The notes beneath the pieces were generated by a model. That model ran no database searches. It was not told the DNA's origin and saw nothing but the letters and a program-made list of their open reading frames with translations. A stretch of DNA of 64,000 bases, from NCBI RefSeq assembly GCF_902141845.1, contig NZ_CABFPH010000005.1, positions 59,080 through 123,079 on the forward strand, given 5' to 3'. The stretch is from Methylobacterium symbioticum (GTDB lineage Bacteria > Pseudomonadota > Alphaproteobacteria > Rhizobiales > Beijerinckiaceae). Numbering within the stretch: position 1 is the stretch's first letter; every line of letters begins with the position of its first letter. Shown here in pieces: positions 16,677 to 25,818 of this stretch. Position numbers and translations under genes: made by a program.

Positions 16677-17573
16677 TCAGTTCGAAGGGGGGATGGTCGG
16701 CACGCCGTCCTGCTTGAGGAGGGCGGCGATCTGGGGTTTGGCCTTCACCAGCGCCGCGTCGAGGGCGTCGCGCAAAGCGGTGTCGTCCCGGCGCACGCCC
16801 ATCGATTGGTCGAAGCTCTGCCGCATGGGCTGGCCATCGCTGCGCTTGGTGTCGTCGGGCACCGGCGTCATGCGCAGGGGCACGGTGGAATCCCGCACGT
16901 AGCGGGCGACATCCGGCGCGAAGGCGACGCCGACATCGGCCTTTCCGGTGGCGACCTCCGAGACCATCCGGGCCGGGTCGATCTGGGTGTACTGGTTGCG
17001 CGGCGCGCGGAAGTTCACCAGCGAGTAGAGGTAGGCCATGTCCTCCTCGTAGCGCCCGATATCCTTGAGCATCGCCTCGCCCGGCGTGCCGAAGCCGACC
17101 ACCATGTGGCCGATCTCCTTGAGGCGCGGATCGGACCAGGACTTGATGTCGAGGTCCTTGTCGGCCCGAGTCAGGAAGACGTAGCCGGCCCGGTAATAGG
17201 GCTTGGTGGTGAGGACCCGCGGATCATCGCTGTCGAGGCCGACGACCACGTCGCAGGTCTTCTTGTCGAGCCCGTCGCGGACGAGATAGATCGCGGGCTT
17301 GCCCGACCAGACGAAGACGGGCTTCCTCCCCATCGCCTCGGCGACCGCGACGGCGATCTTGTTCTCCAGTCCGGACCCGTCCTTCAGCGAGAGCGGCGGC
17401 TGCTCGGCCGCGCAGATCCGCAGGGCATTTGGATCGGCGGGCTGCTCCTTGGCCGGCTGGCGGCCGTCCTGAGCCGCGGGTTCCTGCGCGGCGGCCGGGC
17501 CGCCGAGGCTCGCCAGAGCGATCAGGAGGGCGGCCGGGACGGCCGCGCAATGTCGTCCGGTGACGCGCGACAT
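16677..17573 (-). CDS. mxaJ: MxaJ, periplasmic solute-binding-like protein
   Basis: A 298-residue exported protein: signal peptide to about residue 29, a short Pro/Gln-rich linker, then a type 2 periplasmic binding protein fold (LRICAAEQPPLSLKDGSGLENKIAVAVAEAMGR; CDVVVGLDSDDPRVLTTKPYYRAGYVF). MxaJ is essential for methanol oxidation and is thought to help assemble or activate the dehydrogenase. Its place directly after mxaF is conserved. The ribosome site is GAGGAAACGG about 12 bases upstream, weaker than that of mxaF. Confidence 0.93.
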   Translation of the reverse strand: MSRVTGRHCAAVPAALLIALASLGGPAAAQEPAAQDGRQPAKEQPADPNALRICAAEQPPLSLKDGSGLENKIAVAVAEAMGRKPVFVWSGKPAIYLVRDGLDKKTCDVVVGLDSDDPRVLTTKPYYRAGYVFLTRADKDLDIKSWSDPRLKEIGHMVVGFGTPGEAMLKDIGRYEEDMAYLYSLVNFRAPRNQYTQIDPARMVSEVATGKADVGVAFAPDVARYVRDSTVPLRMTPVPDDTKRSDGQPMRQSFDQSMGVRRDDTALRDALDAALVKAKPQIAALLKQDGVPTIPPSN

Positions 17574-17667
17574 GGCTGGTATTCCGTTTCCTCGGGAATG
17601 TTCTGATGCGCGCGGCCGCAGGGCATGGCGTGCCCGGTGTCAGCGTTGTCCGGCGCGTCTCAAGGGT

Positions 17668-17696
17668 GACCCCGCCGGCCGCCGGCCGGCGGGGTC
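17668..17696 (-). other. 13-bp perfect stem-loop directly after mxaF
   Basis: GACCCCGCCGGCC (17668-17680) and its exact complement GGCCGGCGGGGTC (17684-17696) form a 13-bp stem with a 3-base loop, 11 bases past the mxaF stop on the minus strand. No U-run follows, so full rho-independent termination is unlikely. The position fits a 3' stabilising structure for mxaF mRNA or a partial terminator before mxaJ. Confidence 0.7.
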
Positions 17697-17707
17697 GAGG
17701 ATGTGCC

Positions 17708-19591
17708 TTACTTGCCGGCGTGCTGCTCGTACTCGCCGACATTCGGGTTGTCGTAGGGGCTCTTGCCGTCGAGCGAGAACACCACCACGCCGCCGCCCAT
17801 CTGGGTGTAGTTGGCGAGCTTCTTGAAGGCGCCCACCGCACCGAGGCCCGCCGTCGGGTCGGCGAGGTCGAACACGAGGCCCACGCCCGGCCAGCCGCCG
17901 ACGCCGTAGTAGATGGCGACGTACTGCGTGCCCTTGTGGCTGTAGGTGATCGGGTAGCCGATCGCGCCCGACGGCAGCTTGAACTTCCAGAGGAGGTCGC
18001 CGTTGTCGGAGTCGCGCGCCTTGATGAAGCCGTCGAGGGTTCCGTAGAGCACCACGTTGCCCGCCGTGGCCGTGGTGCCGCCCCAGACCGCGAAGCGCTC
18101 CATCTTCTCCCAGTTGAACTTGCCGGTGATCGCGTTGTAGCTCTTGATCTGGCCAAGTCCCTCGTAGTTCTGCCGGTCACCCTTCGGGCCCGGATACATG
18201 TTCAGCGTCGCGCCGACGAAGAACTGACCCGCCCGGTAGGGCAGCATGAAGGGCTCCCAATCCATGCAGATGTGGTTGATGCCCATGAAGAAGGCCTGAC
18301 GCTTCGGATCGTACGAATCGTGGCCCTGGTTGTGGTAGCCCATCGCCGAGGGGCAGATGTCCTTGGCGAGGTGGTCCATCCGGGTGCCGTATTCCGGATC
18401 ACGCACCGGCTGGCCGCTCTTCAGATCGACCGACTTGAAGACGTTGACGGTGTCGTCGATCTTGTTCGCCGAGACCAGAGAGCCGTCCGTCCGGTCCAGC
18501 GTGTAGACGATGCCGTTGCGGTCGGGATGGGTGAGGAGCTTCCTCATTTTCCCGTCCTTGTCCTTCTGATCGGACAGCATCATCACGTTGACGCCGGCGT
18601 AGTCCCACTCGTCGTGGGGCGTCTTCTGGTAGCCGAACTTGGCCTCACCCGTGTCGGCGTCGCGGCCGAAGATGGTCATCGTCCACTTGTTGTCGCCGGG
18701 ACGCATGGTCTCGTTCCATGGTGCCGGGTTGCCGGTGCCGAAGTAGATCAGGTTCGTGCCCGGGTCGTAGGCGTACCAGCCCCAGTTGGTGCCGCCGCCG
18801 ATCTTCCAGGCATCGCCCTCCCAGGTCGCGGTGCCGAGGCCCTTCTGGCCGTAATGGGCATTCCGGATGTTGAAGTCGTCGGCGAGGAGCAGGTCCTTGT
18901 CGGGCCCGGTGGCATAGGCGCGCCACTTCTGCTCGCCGGTCTTCACATCGTAGGCAGTCAGATAGCCGCGCACGCCGAGCTCGGCGCCCGAGGAGCCGAT
19001 GATCACCTTGTCCTTCACCACGTAGGGAGCGATCGTGAGCGTCGAACCCACCTTGATGTCGGAGTTCTCGACCTTCCACACCGTCTCGCCGGTCTCGGCG
19101 TTCAGCGCCGCGACGTTGCCGTCGAGCTGGGTCTTCAGGATCAGCGCCGGGGTCTTGCCGTCACCCGGCCAGTAGGCGAGGCCGCGGTTCACGAGATCGC
19201 AGCAGGCCACGGCGCGCGCGGCCGGGTTCTGCTTCGGCTTGTCCTGCCAGAGGATCTTGCCCGGATCGTCGAGGTCGAGGGCGAAGGTGTTGTTCGGGAA
19301 GGAGGTGTGAATGTACATCTTGTTGCCCACGACCAGCGGGGCGCCCTCGTGGCCGTTGAGCAGGCCGGTCGAGAAGGTCCAAGACACCTTGAGGTTCTTG
19401 ACGTTGTCCTTGTTGATCTGAGTCAACTCGCTGTAATTGTTCGAGTCGTAGTTCTTGCCGGGCATGACCCAGTTGTCTTCGCTCTTCGACATCTCGACGA
19501 GCTTGTCGTTGGCCTGGGCGCCCGTGCCGACCGCAAGCGGCGCGAGGGCCATCACGGCGAGCATCGAGACCGAATTCAGAAGCCTACTCAT
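17708..19591 (-). CDS. mxaF: MxaF, calcium/PQQ methanol dehydrogenase large subunit
   Basis: A 627-residue precursor. The signal ends AQA at residue 27, which puts the adjacent Cys pair of AVACCDLV at 130-131, equal to the known Cys103-Cys104 of the mature enzyme. The propeller has the W-motif repeats and the catalytic Asp in DEWDYAGVN. Two residues after that Asp stands Ala, not the extra Asp that lanthanide-type XoxF enzymes use, so this is the calcium form; the MxaI gene in the same cluster agrees. It oxidises methanol to formaldehyde in the periplasm and passes electrons to MxaG. AAGGAG lies six bases before the ATG. A promoter-like region with a palindrome lies about 100 bases upstream. 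Confidence 0.98.
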   Translation of the reverse strand: MSRLLNSVSMLAVMALAPLAVGTGAQANDKLVEMSKSEDNWVMPGKNYDSNNYSELTQINKDNVKNLKVSWTFSTGLLNGHEGAPLVVGNKMYIHTSFPNNTFALDLDDPGKILWQDKPKQNPAARAVACCDLVNRGLAYWPGDGKTPALILKTQLDGNVAALNAETGETVWKVENSDIKVGSTLTIAPYVVKDKVIIGSSGAELGVRGYLTAYDVKTGEQKWRAYATGPDKDLLLADDFNIRNAHYGQKGLGTATWEGDAWKIGGGTNWGWYAYDPGTNLIYFGTGNPAPWNETMRPGDNKWTMTIFGRDADTGEAKFGYQKTPHDEWDYAGVNVMMLSDQKDKDGKMRKLLTHPDRNGIVYTLDRTDGSLVSANKIDDTVNVFKSVDLKSGQPVRDPEYGTRMDHLAKDICPSAMGYHNQGHDSYDPKRQAFFMGINHICMDWEPFMLPYRAGQFFVGATLNMYPGPKGDRQNYEGLGQIKSYNAITGKFNWEKMERFAVWGGTTATAGNVVLYGTLDGFIKARDSDNGDLLWKFKLPSGAIGYPITYSHKGTQYVAIYYGVGGWPGVGLVFDLADPTAGLGAVGAFKKLANYTQMGGGVVVFSLDGKSPYDNPNVGEYEQHAGK

Positions 19592-19947
19592 GTGCGTCTC
19601 CTTGCCGTCTCGTTCCGTCTCTCGACCGGGCGGTCACGCGGAACCTTAAGCGTCGGAAGCCTGAAGCAGTCTCGGCAGCAATCCGAGCCCTGTGTGATAT
19701 ATAAGAAAAGAACCGCTAGTTCTTGTCTTATGAGACACTTATTACCGCCTCAGTCCCCAGTATTTCTAGAACCAACGGCCGGTCGATGTCTTTAGGGCAT
19801 CGGTCATTTTTCACCGGGAATATCCGGCAATTCGAGTGAGTACTTTGCGCATCCGCATCGGGGGCCTTGACCCCGGCGGGGCCGGTGGCGCAACACAGTG
19901 CGAACGGTGGGCGTGGATGCGCCGCGCCGCATCGCGGGGGCGAAACG
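19592..19947. promoter_or_regulatory. divergent control region mxaF / peptidase gene
   Basis: These 356 bases lie between mxaF (minus) and the secreted peptidase (plus). The part 19690-19760 is much richer in A and T than the coding DNA around it. On the minus strand an AAGACA box (19729-19724) is followed, 18-20 bases on, by a TATATA-type box (19703-19698), which would give mxaF a leader of about 100 bases. A second, imperfect CGATG/CATCG repeat is at about 19783-19801. No open frame is visible. The box assignment is by eye and needs transcript mapping. Confidence 0.55.
19708..19724. promoter_or_regulatory. perfect palindrome, candidate operator for mxaF
   Basis: AAGAACCGCTAGTTCTT is a perfect inverted repeat of 6 bp (AAGAAC/GTTCTT) around a 5-base centre. 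It sits between the putative -35 (AAGACA) and -10 (TATATA) boxes for mxaF on the minus strand. A dimeric regulator bound here would occlude or reshape the promoter. Whether the binder is one of the known methanol regulators cannot be told from sequence. Confidence 0.55.
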
Positions 19948-20784
19948 ATGTGGGCAGAGCGCGCGCGCGGGCCGGCGTCCTGGTGCGGGATCGGTCTCGC
20001 GGCGCTCGGCCTCCTCGCGCCCCCCGATCGGCTGATGCCGACCCCAGCCGAGGCGAAGGCGCGCACCCGTGAGGCCGCGCTCTATCCCCGGGACGGGCGA
20101 CACGAGATGAGCGGCGACGATCACCGGCGCTTCCCCGGAGCGGGCGTGCTCTGGTGCCGGCGGCCGGACGGCGTGCCGCAGAAGGCCGCTGCGGCCTGGC
20201 TCGTCGGCGTGCCGGACCTCGTGGTGCTCAACGCCCACAACTTCCGCGACCGCCGCCTCGCCGTCACCAGACCGGTCACGGATTGCTATTTCCAGATAGA
20301 CGGCCGGAACTACACCTTCATCGCGTCCTCCCTGAGACTCGGCACGGCACCGGGATCGCAGAGCCTGCACATCACCGACGACTGGGCGCTCCTGCGCCTC
20401 GACGGCCCGGTCGAGAACGCGCGTCCCCAGCCCGTCCCGGAGCCGCCCGACCTCCCGACCGGGCCGGCGGCCCTGCCGGTCACGATGGTGTCGCCCGCAG
20501 GCCACGAGAACTACCGGGGCGCGAGCAGCCTCGAATCCTGCACGATCCGGCAGATCGACAGTCCGAGCGAGGACGCCATTCGCCGTGTCCGGCACGATTG
20601 CAACGACGGCTATGGCGGGTCCGGGTCGGGCCTCTTCGATGAGAGCGGCCGGCTCGTTGCGTTGCAGAGCGCCTCGCTCTCGATGAATTCCCGGCGTCCC
20701 TTTGATGCGGAGTTCCATTACGGCTCCGCCCTGCTGTTCGAGGGCGAGCTGCTCACTGCGATCCGGGCCGCGGTGTCGCGCTGA
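19948..20784 (+). CDS. secreted trypsin-like serine peptidase
   Basis: A 278-residue exported protein divergent from mxaF. A signal-like N-terminus (hydrophobic WCGIGLAALGLLAPP; likely cleavage near TPAEAKA) precedes a chymotrypsin-fold domain. The triad can be placed: His97 in VLNAHNF, Asp145 in DDWALLRL and Ser225 in GGSGSGLF, with a C-x-I ... HDC pair likely forming a disulfide. The ATG at 19948 has GGGGG seven bases upstream and starts the signal; an upstream in-frame ATG at 19867 lacks a ribosome site. In M. extorquens the gene divergent from mxaF is called mxaW; whether this is its equivalent I cannot tell. A role in processing or quality control of the periplasmic methanol system is only suggested by position. 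Confidence 0.8.
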   Translation: MWAERARGPASWCGIGLAALGLLAPPDRLMPTPAEAKARTREAALYPRDGRHEMSGDDHRRFPGAGVLWCRRPDGVPQKAAAAWLVGVPDLVVLNAHNFRDRRLAVTRPVTDCYFQIDGRNYTFIASSLRLGTAPGSQSLHITDDWALLRLDGPVENARPQPVPEPPDLPTGPAALPVTMVSPAGHENYRGASSLESCTIRQIDSPSEDAIRRVRHDCNDGYGGSGSGLFDESGRLVALQSASLSMNSRRPFDAEFHYGSALLFEGELLTAIRAAVSR

Positions 20785-21354
20785 GTGGCCAGACGTCGAA
20801 GCCCCTTATCGGCGGATCGCCGGGCTGAGTGAGGCCGCCCGCGTCCCGTCCGCGCATCGCGTCCCGAACGTCTGAGAGGCCGCTCGGATGGATCTCGAGC
20901 CTGCATCCATGCGCATGCTCATGCCGGAATGGCCTTGGAGCGCTCTCCGCCGAAGTGGATGCCGGTTCGGCGAAAGAGAGCGCATCAAAGCAGGAGCGTA
21001 GAGCCATTCCCGGTTGCAACGTGATCGGGACCGGCTCCAGCGACGCGTCCCGTCGGCACCCGCATCCCGGCCGGTTCCGGAGCGGCGCCCCACCTACCGC
21101 CGTCGTGGGATCGACCCGTTCCGCCCATCAAGACGTTGTGAGCTGTGGGGTAAAACCTGACAGCCCTGACAAAAGCCCGACGGTGCGCGCGCGCCGCTCC
21201 GGTAGCTCAGGTATTAATTTTGCCTTAACCAATGAGCCAGCGCGGTTAACAACGAGCCGATACAGCCAGACTACCTGTAATCGCGCAGGGAGTGACAAGA
21301 ATAATGGCAGGGCCCGCATGCTGCCTCCGGCACTGTGCGGGCTGATTCGTGACC
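20785..21354. other. 570-base gene gap with repeat copy B and a likely exopolysaccharide promoter
   Basis: No supported coding frame. It contains repeat copy B (20937-21040). The 3' part, about 21120-21310, is relatively AT-rich (GTATTAATTTTGCCTTAACC and a GGTTAACAAC stretch) and probably carries the promoter for the exopolysaccharide locus that starts at 21355. Confidence 0.5.
20937..21040 (+). repeat. dispersed double-hairpin repeat, copy B
   Basis: Second copy of the repeat described at 4379-4483, same orientation. The 64-base head differs from copy A at roughly a quarter of positions, mostly in its last 20 bases, and keeps the internal pairing GCGCTCT ... AGAGCGC. The tail is an imperfect hairpin: GAGCC and GGCTC close it, with TCCCG/CGGGA inside. 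It lies in a gap between two plus-strand genes. Confidence 0.85.
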
Positions 21355-22119
21355 ATGAGCCACCACGACGCGCTTCAGCGCCGGGGCTTCGTGCAAGCGT
21401 CGGCAGGTGACCAGGAGGCTTCCTTGCTCAGAAAACTGTCCGCGCAGACTTCTCCCTCCGACGCTCCCGTTTCCCGGCTCCAGACCTTTCCCGCGCTCGA
21501 TACCTCCCACGCGTTGCGGGCCAAGCGCGTGTTCGACATCACGGTCGCCGCCACCGCCATCGTCCTCCTCGGCGTGCTGATCCTGATGATCGCCCTCGCG
21601 ATCCTGGTGATGCAGGGCCGCCCGATCCTGATCCGCCACCCGCGCATCGGCCGCGGCGGCGTGCCCTTTCCCTGCTTCAAGTTCCGCACCATGGTGAAGG
21701 ATGCCGATGCTGCCCTGAGCCGCCACCTCGCAGCCGACCCGGCCGCGATGCTGGAGTGGAAGGCGACCCACAAGCTCAAGGACGATCCGCGGGTGACTCC
21801 CCTCGGTCGCATCCTGCGCCAGACCAGCCTCGACGAGATGCCGCAACTCCTGAACATCCTGCGGGGGGAGATGAGCCTCGTCGGGCCCCGGCCGATCGTC
21901 GCGGCTGAGATCCCGCGCTACGGCGGCGGCATCGTCGAGTACAAGTCCGTGCGGCCCGGTCTCACCGGCCTGTGGCAGTGCAGCGGGCGCAACGACGTGA
22001 GCTACGAGCACCGCGTGCTGCTCGACCGAGAATACGTGCGCACTTGGTCGCTCGGCGGCGACATCCGGATCATGCTCAAGACCGTGCCCGCGGTGCTGAA
22101 TTCCCGGGGTGTCTACTGA
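21355..22119 (+). CDS. undecaprenyl-phosphate sugar phosphotransferase (ExoY/WbaP type)
   Basis: A 254-residue polyisoprenyl-phosphate hexose-1-phosphate transferase. A single hydrophobic segment (about residues 56-80, ITVAATAIVLLGVLILMIALA) anchors the catalytic domain with the family blocks FPCFKFRTMV, LRQTSLDEMPQLLNILRGEMSLVGPRP and RPGLTGLWQCSGR. It starts repeat-unit assembly by moving a sugar phosphate onto undecaprenyl phosphate at the inner membrane. It is the first gene of the exopolysaccharide locus. The start is ATG 21355 or GTG 21349; neither has a strong ribosome site. Sugar specificity (galactose or glucose) cannot be read. Confidence 0.93.
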   Translation: MSHHDALQRRGFVQASAGDQEASLLRKLSAQTSPSDAPVSRLQTFPALDTSHALRAKRVFDITVAATAIVLLGVLILMIALAILVMQGRPILIRHPRIGRGGVPFPCFKFRTMVKDADAALSRHLAADPAAMLEWKATHKLKDDPRVTPLGRILRQTSLDEMPQLLNILRGEMSLVGPRPIVAAEIPRYGGGIVEYKSVRPGLTGLWQCSGRNDVSYEHRVLLDREYVRTWSLGGDIRIMLKTVPAVLNSRGVY

Positions 22120-22249
22120 CCGGCAGGCGCGGCGGACCTGCAAGGTCCGGCCCTCCTGAGCGTCGAGCCCCGTTCTCCCCGGCAGCGACGGCGCCCGAGG
22201 CGCCGGGGAGCGCTGCCCGGGATCCGTCACCCATCCCGGCAGGTGCAGT

Positions 22250-24415
22250 ATGCTTCAGGCGAACACGGCGCGCGTCCCGGCCCCGCAGGAAGAGCGGGCG
22301 ACCAGCAGGGAGCTGAGCCTGCGCAGCCTGCGGACGGCCCTGCGGCGTTCCGTCACGACGATCGGCGTCACGGTCGTCGTCTGTCTCGCCGCGGCGGCCC
22401 TGTTCTGCTGGCTCAGCGTGCCGACCTACGTCTCGACGGTCCAGCTCCTGATCGAGCCGCAGAAGCAGCAGCAACTGCTCTGGTTCGAGCCCGGCATGCT
22501 CGACCTGACCCTCGACAACGCGCAGGTGGAGAGCCAGGTCGAGCTGCTCCGCTCCGAGCGGCTCGCCGCCGACGTGGTGGCCGGCCTGAATCTCCAGCAG
22601 GATCCCGAATTCGTCCCGCGGGACGCACCGGCCAAGGACGAGGGCAAGGCGGAGACCCGGGGCGAGACGAAGACCGAGGGCGCTGCCGATCTCGGCGCCG
22701 ACCCGGCCGCCGAGTCGACGCGGCGCCTGCGCACCACCGTCGCGGCGCTCGGAAAGCGGGTCGGCGTGCGCCGCGTCGGCCAATCCTACGTGATCGAGGT
22801 CTCCGCCTGGGCCTACCGGCCGGATCTCGCCGCCGCGATCGCCAATACCTATGCCGACGCCTATCTGCGCGATCAGTACTCGGCCAAATCGAACTCGGCG
22901 CGTCAGGGCGTCGACTGGCTGCGTGCCCGCATCGTCGAATTGCGCGGCACGCTGAACGAGGCCGCCCGCGCGGTCGAGACCTTCAAGACCCGCAACGATC
23001 TCGTCACCGCCGGCGACAGCCTGCTGATCGAGCAGCAGCTCAGCGAGATGAACAGCCAGCTCGTCACGGCGCGGGCCCAGACGATGCAGGCGGCGGCGCG
23101 GCTGGAGCGCGTCGGGGTCGTCGGGCGAGAGGCGGCCGGCAGCGCCGCCGTCGGTGAGGCCCTCAACAACCCCGTCATCACCAACCTGCGCCAGCGCCAG
23201 CAGGACGCAGTGCAGCGTGAGGCGGAGCTGCGTGAGCGCTACGGGCCCGACCACGAGGCCGTCGTCACCGCCCACCGCGAAGTCGTGCAGATCGAGGCCG
23301 AGGTCGCGACCGAGATGAAGCGCATCGGCCAGACCTATCTCAGCGACTACGAGGTGGCGCGCGGGCGCGAGCGCGCCCTGAAGGCGGAGCTGCGCACCCT
23401 GATCGGGGAGATCGAGCAGCGCCGCCAGGCCAAGGTCACCCTGTCGGAGCTCGAGGCCCAGGCCGAGAGCTACCGCAAGATGTACCAGAACCTGCTCGAG
23501 AAGCTCACCGAGACCGCGCAGAAGGAGACGCTGCCGGTCTCCAGCGCCCGGATCGTCACCAAAGCCATGGTGCCGCTCGATCGGAGCAGCCCACGGACCA
23601 AGCTCATCCTCGCGCTCGGCGGCGCCTTCGGCCTGCTCGGCGGGCTGATGATCGCTGCAGCGCGCAGCCATCTCGACCGCAGCGTGCGCGACCCGGCCGA
23701 TCTCGAGGGCGAGGCCGGCATCGAGTGCCTCGGCATGATCCCCCTCGTGAAGGGCGCGGGCCCGGGCCCCCTCGGCTTCGAGGTGATCGAGCGGCCCTTC
23801 TCGGCCTTCAGCCGGGCGCTGCGCGGCGTGAAGATCCGCATCGACACAGCCTGCGAGGGACGCGTCACCCAGACCGTGGGCGTGGCCTCGATCGCGACGG
23901 GCGAGGGCAAGAGCAGCGTCGCGCTGAACCTCGCCGCGCTCTACGCGCAGGCCAATTGCCGCACGCTGCTGATCGATGCCGACTTCCTCGACGCCGCCCT
24001 GACCCGCGTCCACGCTCCCGCGGCGGCGGCCGGGTTCCTCGAGATGCTGCGCGAGGGCCGGGACATGACGCGTCCGACCGGGGTGCAGAACCTCGCCCTG
24101 CTCCCGCTCGTGACCAAGGACCGCCTGCCGAATTCGAGCGACGTCCTCGGCTCGCGGCAGATGCACGCCCTGCTGGCTGAGCTTGCCGCCTCCTACGACG
24201 TGGTGGTCCTCGACCTGACCGCCATGCGCGAGGCGATGGATGTGCGCGCCGTCTGCCGGCTCCTCGACGGGCTCGTCCTGGTGACGGCCTGGGGCGAGAC
24301 CGAGGCCGGCGCGCTGGCGGAGGCCGCCGCCTCGATCGACGGGGCCCAGGCCCACCTCTTCGGGGCGATCCTCAACAAGGCCCGCGACCTCGCCGCGGTC
24401 TCGCGCTCGATCTGA
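22250..24415 (+). CDS. exopolysaccharide co-polymerase with BY-kinase-like ATPase domain
   Basis: A 721-residue Wzc/ExoP-type protein. Wzz domain with membrane helices at about 36-57 and about 450-470, a long coiled-coil region between (about 215-430), and a C-terminal P-loop domain with Walker A ATGEGKSS, Walker A' LLIDADFLD and Walker B VVVLDL. It controls chain length and export of the polymer at the inner membrane. Two points are odd: the C-terminus (LNKARDLAAVSRSI) has no Tyr cluster, so autophosphorylation of the usual kind is doubtful, and a Lys/Glu/Thr-rich insert (about 126-150) interrupts the Wzz domain. Located just after the initiating transferase. Confidence 0.9.
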   Translation: MLQANTARVPAPQEERATSRELSLRSLRTALRRSVTTIGVTVVVCLAAAALFCWLSVPTYVSTVQLLIEPQKQQQLLWFEPGMLDLTLDNAQVESQVELLRSERLAADVVAGLNLQQDPEFVPRDAPAKDEGKAETRGETKTEGAADLGADPAAESTRRLRTTVAALGKRVGVRRVGQSYVIEVSAWAYRPDLAAAIANTYADAYLRDQYSAKSNSARQGVDWLRARIVELRGTLNEAARAVETFKTRNDLVTAGDSLLIEQQLSEMNSQLVTARAQTMQAAARLERVGVVGREAAGSAAVGEALNNPVITNLRQRQQDAVQREAELRERYGPDHEAVVTAHREVVQIEAEVATEMKRIGQTYLSDYEVARGRERALKAELRTLIGEIEQRRQAKVTLSELEAQAESYRKMYQNLLEKLTETAQKETLPVSSARIVTKAMVPLDRSSPRTKLILALGGAFGLLGGLMIAAARSHLDRSVRDPADLEGEAGIECLGMIPLVKGAGPGPLGFEVIERPFSAFSRALRGVKIRIDTACEGRVTQTVGVASIATGEGKSSVALNLAALYAQANCRTLLIDADFLDAALTRVHAPAAAAGFLEMLREGRDMTRPTGVQNLALLPLVTKDRLPNSSDVLGSRQMHALLAELAASYDVVVLDLTAMREAMDVRAVCRLLDGLVLVTAWGETEAGALAEAAASIDGAQAHLFGAILNKARDLAAVSRSI

Positions 24416-24498
24416 GGGGATCTGTCGCCATGCGCCTCGGCCGGAGCCTGCCCCCGAACCGGACCGCCGTGGCCGAGGCCGCGGCGGTTCCGGCCGTG

Positions 24499-25818
24499 TC
24501 AGGGGGTGAGGCTGCTCAGGCGGCCTCCGGTCCGCGGCTCGCCCTGCGGCTCCGCATTGCGCCCGGTCTCGGCCTCGCCGTCGATCTTCACCACGTCCCC
24601 CGGCATCAGCGCGTCGCCCTCGGAAGCCGCGATCTCGCGCGGGCCTTCCGCGGTCTGACGCACGATCAGGAAGACGGCGCTGCGCCGCCGCGAGGTGCGG
24701 GCCTCGGCCATCATCCGCGGGGCGACCACCTCGCTGTCGTTGATCAGCCGCGTCAGGGTCTCGGCGCGCTCGTCGAGCTTGGCGAGCTTGGTCTGGGTCT
24801 CGCGCAGGTCGCTGAGGACCGTGCTCTGGCGCTGGCTGCGCAGGTCGAGCAGCGTCCGGTCGTTCTTGGACATGTCCTGCCGCGCCCGCGACATGGCGAG
24901 CACGTGGTCGAGCCGGGTGCTCTCCATCTGAGCGACGGTCTGCTCCAGGGCGAGCTGCCGGGGGCTGATCGAGAGCCCTTTCTGGACCAGGGCGATGATG
25001 CCTTCCAGCTCCTTGCGGGCGAGGCCGATCTGGCGGTCCTGGGAGACGATCTTGGCCTGCAGGGTCTCGATCTCCGCGGCGATGAGCTGCTTGGCTTGGT
25101 TGAGCGCCTCGGTCTGGGAGATGAGGGCGGCGCGGCGGGCCTCGAACAGGGCCTGCTCCTCGCGCATCGCGTCGGCCGTCGCGGGGAGGGCGCGCTGGCG
25201 GGTCACCGCGTCGGGGAAGGTGATCGCGGGCAGGTCCTTCATCTCGCTCTCGAGGCGGGCCCTGCGGGCGGCCAGGGCCATCTGCTCGACGCGGATATCG
25301 GCGAGGTCGCCGCGGGCGGTCACGGATTCGCGGGCGAGGCGCTGCACGCCCATCTCGGGCGGCCGGTAGAACCCGCCCGCGAGGCCGACGGCCTGCAGGA
25401 CGGTCAGCTGCGGCCGGTAGGGATAGGCGCCGGGCTTGTCGACCAGGCCGACGACGTAGACGGGACGGAACTGCGCCACCTCGACGGCCGCGTCGGGCCG
25501 CTGCAGCAGACCGGCCTTGCGCTGCAGGCGATCGCCGATCTCGGCCGCGATGTCGTCGGTGGTGCGGCCCGCGGCCGAGACGGCGCCGATGAAGGGAAGC
25601 GCCAGGCGCCCGGCGGCATCCACCGTGAACTCGCCGGTGAAGGCCTTCCACTCGTAGGTCTCGCCCTTGCCCGGCCGCCACTCGTTCACCCGGAGGCGCA
25701 CTCGGTCCTCGGCGCCGAGCCGGTAGGCCTCCGTGGCCTGAGCCGGCGCCAGGCAGGCCGCCAGCGCGGAGACCGCCACGGACGCCGTCAGCACCGCGCT
25801 CAGAACGGGGTTCTTCAT
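24499..25818 (-). CDS. outer-membrane polysaccharide export protein (OPX/Wza type)
   Basis: A 439-residue protein with a signal peptide (MKNPVLSAVLTASVAVSALAACLAP; Cys21 could be a lipobox Cys but the context AACL is weak). The Poly_export domain starts at YRLGAEDRVRLRV, followed by an SLBB-like segment (PVYVVGLVDKPGAYPY), then a long coiled-coil of about 200 residues and a C-terminal second SLBB part. The long helical insert is typical of rhizobial ExoF/GumB-like exporters. It would form or gate the outer-membrane channel for the polymer made by this locus. It is on the opposite strand, tail-to-tail with the co-polymerase gene. AGGAGG precedes the chosen start by nine bases. Confidence 0.88.
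   Translation of the reverse strand: MKNPVLSAVLTASVAVSALAACLAPAQATEAYRLGAEDRVRLRVNEWRPGKGETYEWKAFTGEFTVDAAGRLALPFIGAVSAAGRTTDDIAAEIGDRLQRKAGLLQRPDAAVEVAQFRPVYVVGLVDKPGAYPYRPQLTVLQAVGLAGGFYRPPEMGVQRLARESVTARGDLADIRVEQMALAARRARLESEMKDLPAITFPDAVTRQRALPATADAMREEQALFEARRAALISQTEALNQAKQLIAAEIETLQAKIVSQDRQIGLARKELEGIIALVQKGLSISPRQLALEQTVAQMESTRLDHVLAMSRARQDMSKNDRTLLDLRSQRQSTVLSDLRETQTKLAKLDERAETLTRLINDSEVVAPRMMAEARTSRRRSAVFLIVRQTAEGPREIAASEGDALMPGDVVKIDGEAETGRNAEPQGEPRTGGRLSSLTP

Noticed and set aside
17708..19591. Lanthanide-type XoxF instead of MxaF
   Set aside because: The residue two positions after the catalytic Asp is Ala (WDYAG), not Asp, and mxaI is present in the same cluster.
17606..19795. 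A 729-codon plus-strand frame antisense to mxaF
   Set aside because: mxaF on the other strand is certain; the antisense frame is Val/Gly/Ala/Arg-rich and shows no domain or ribosome site.
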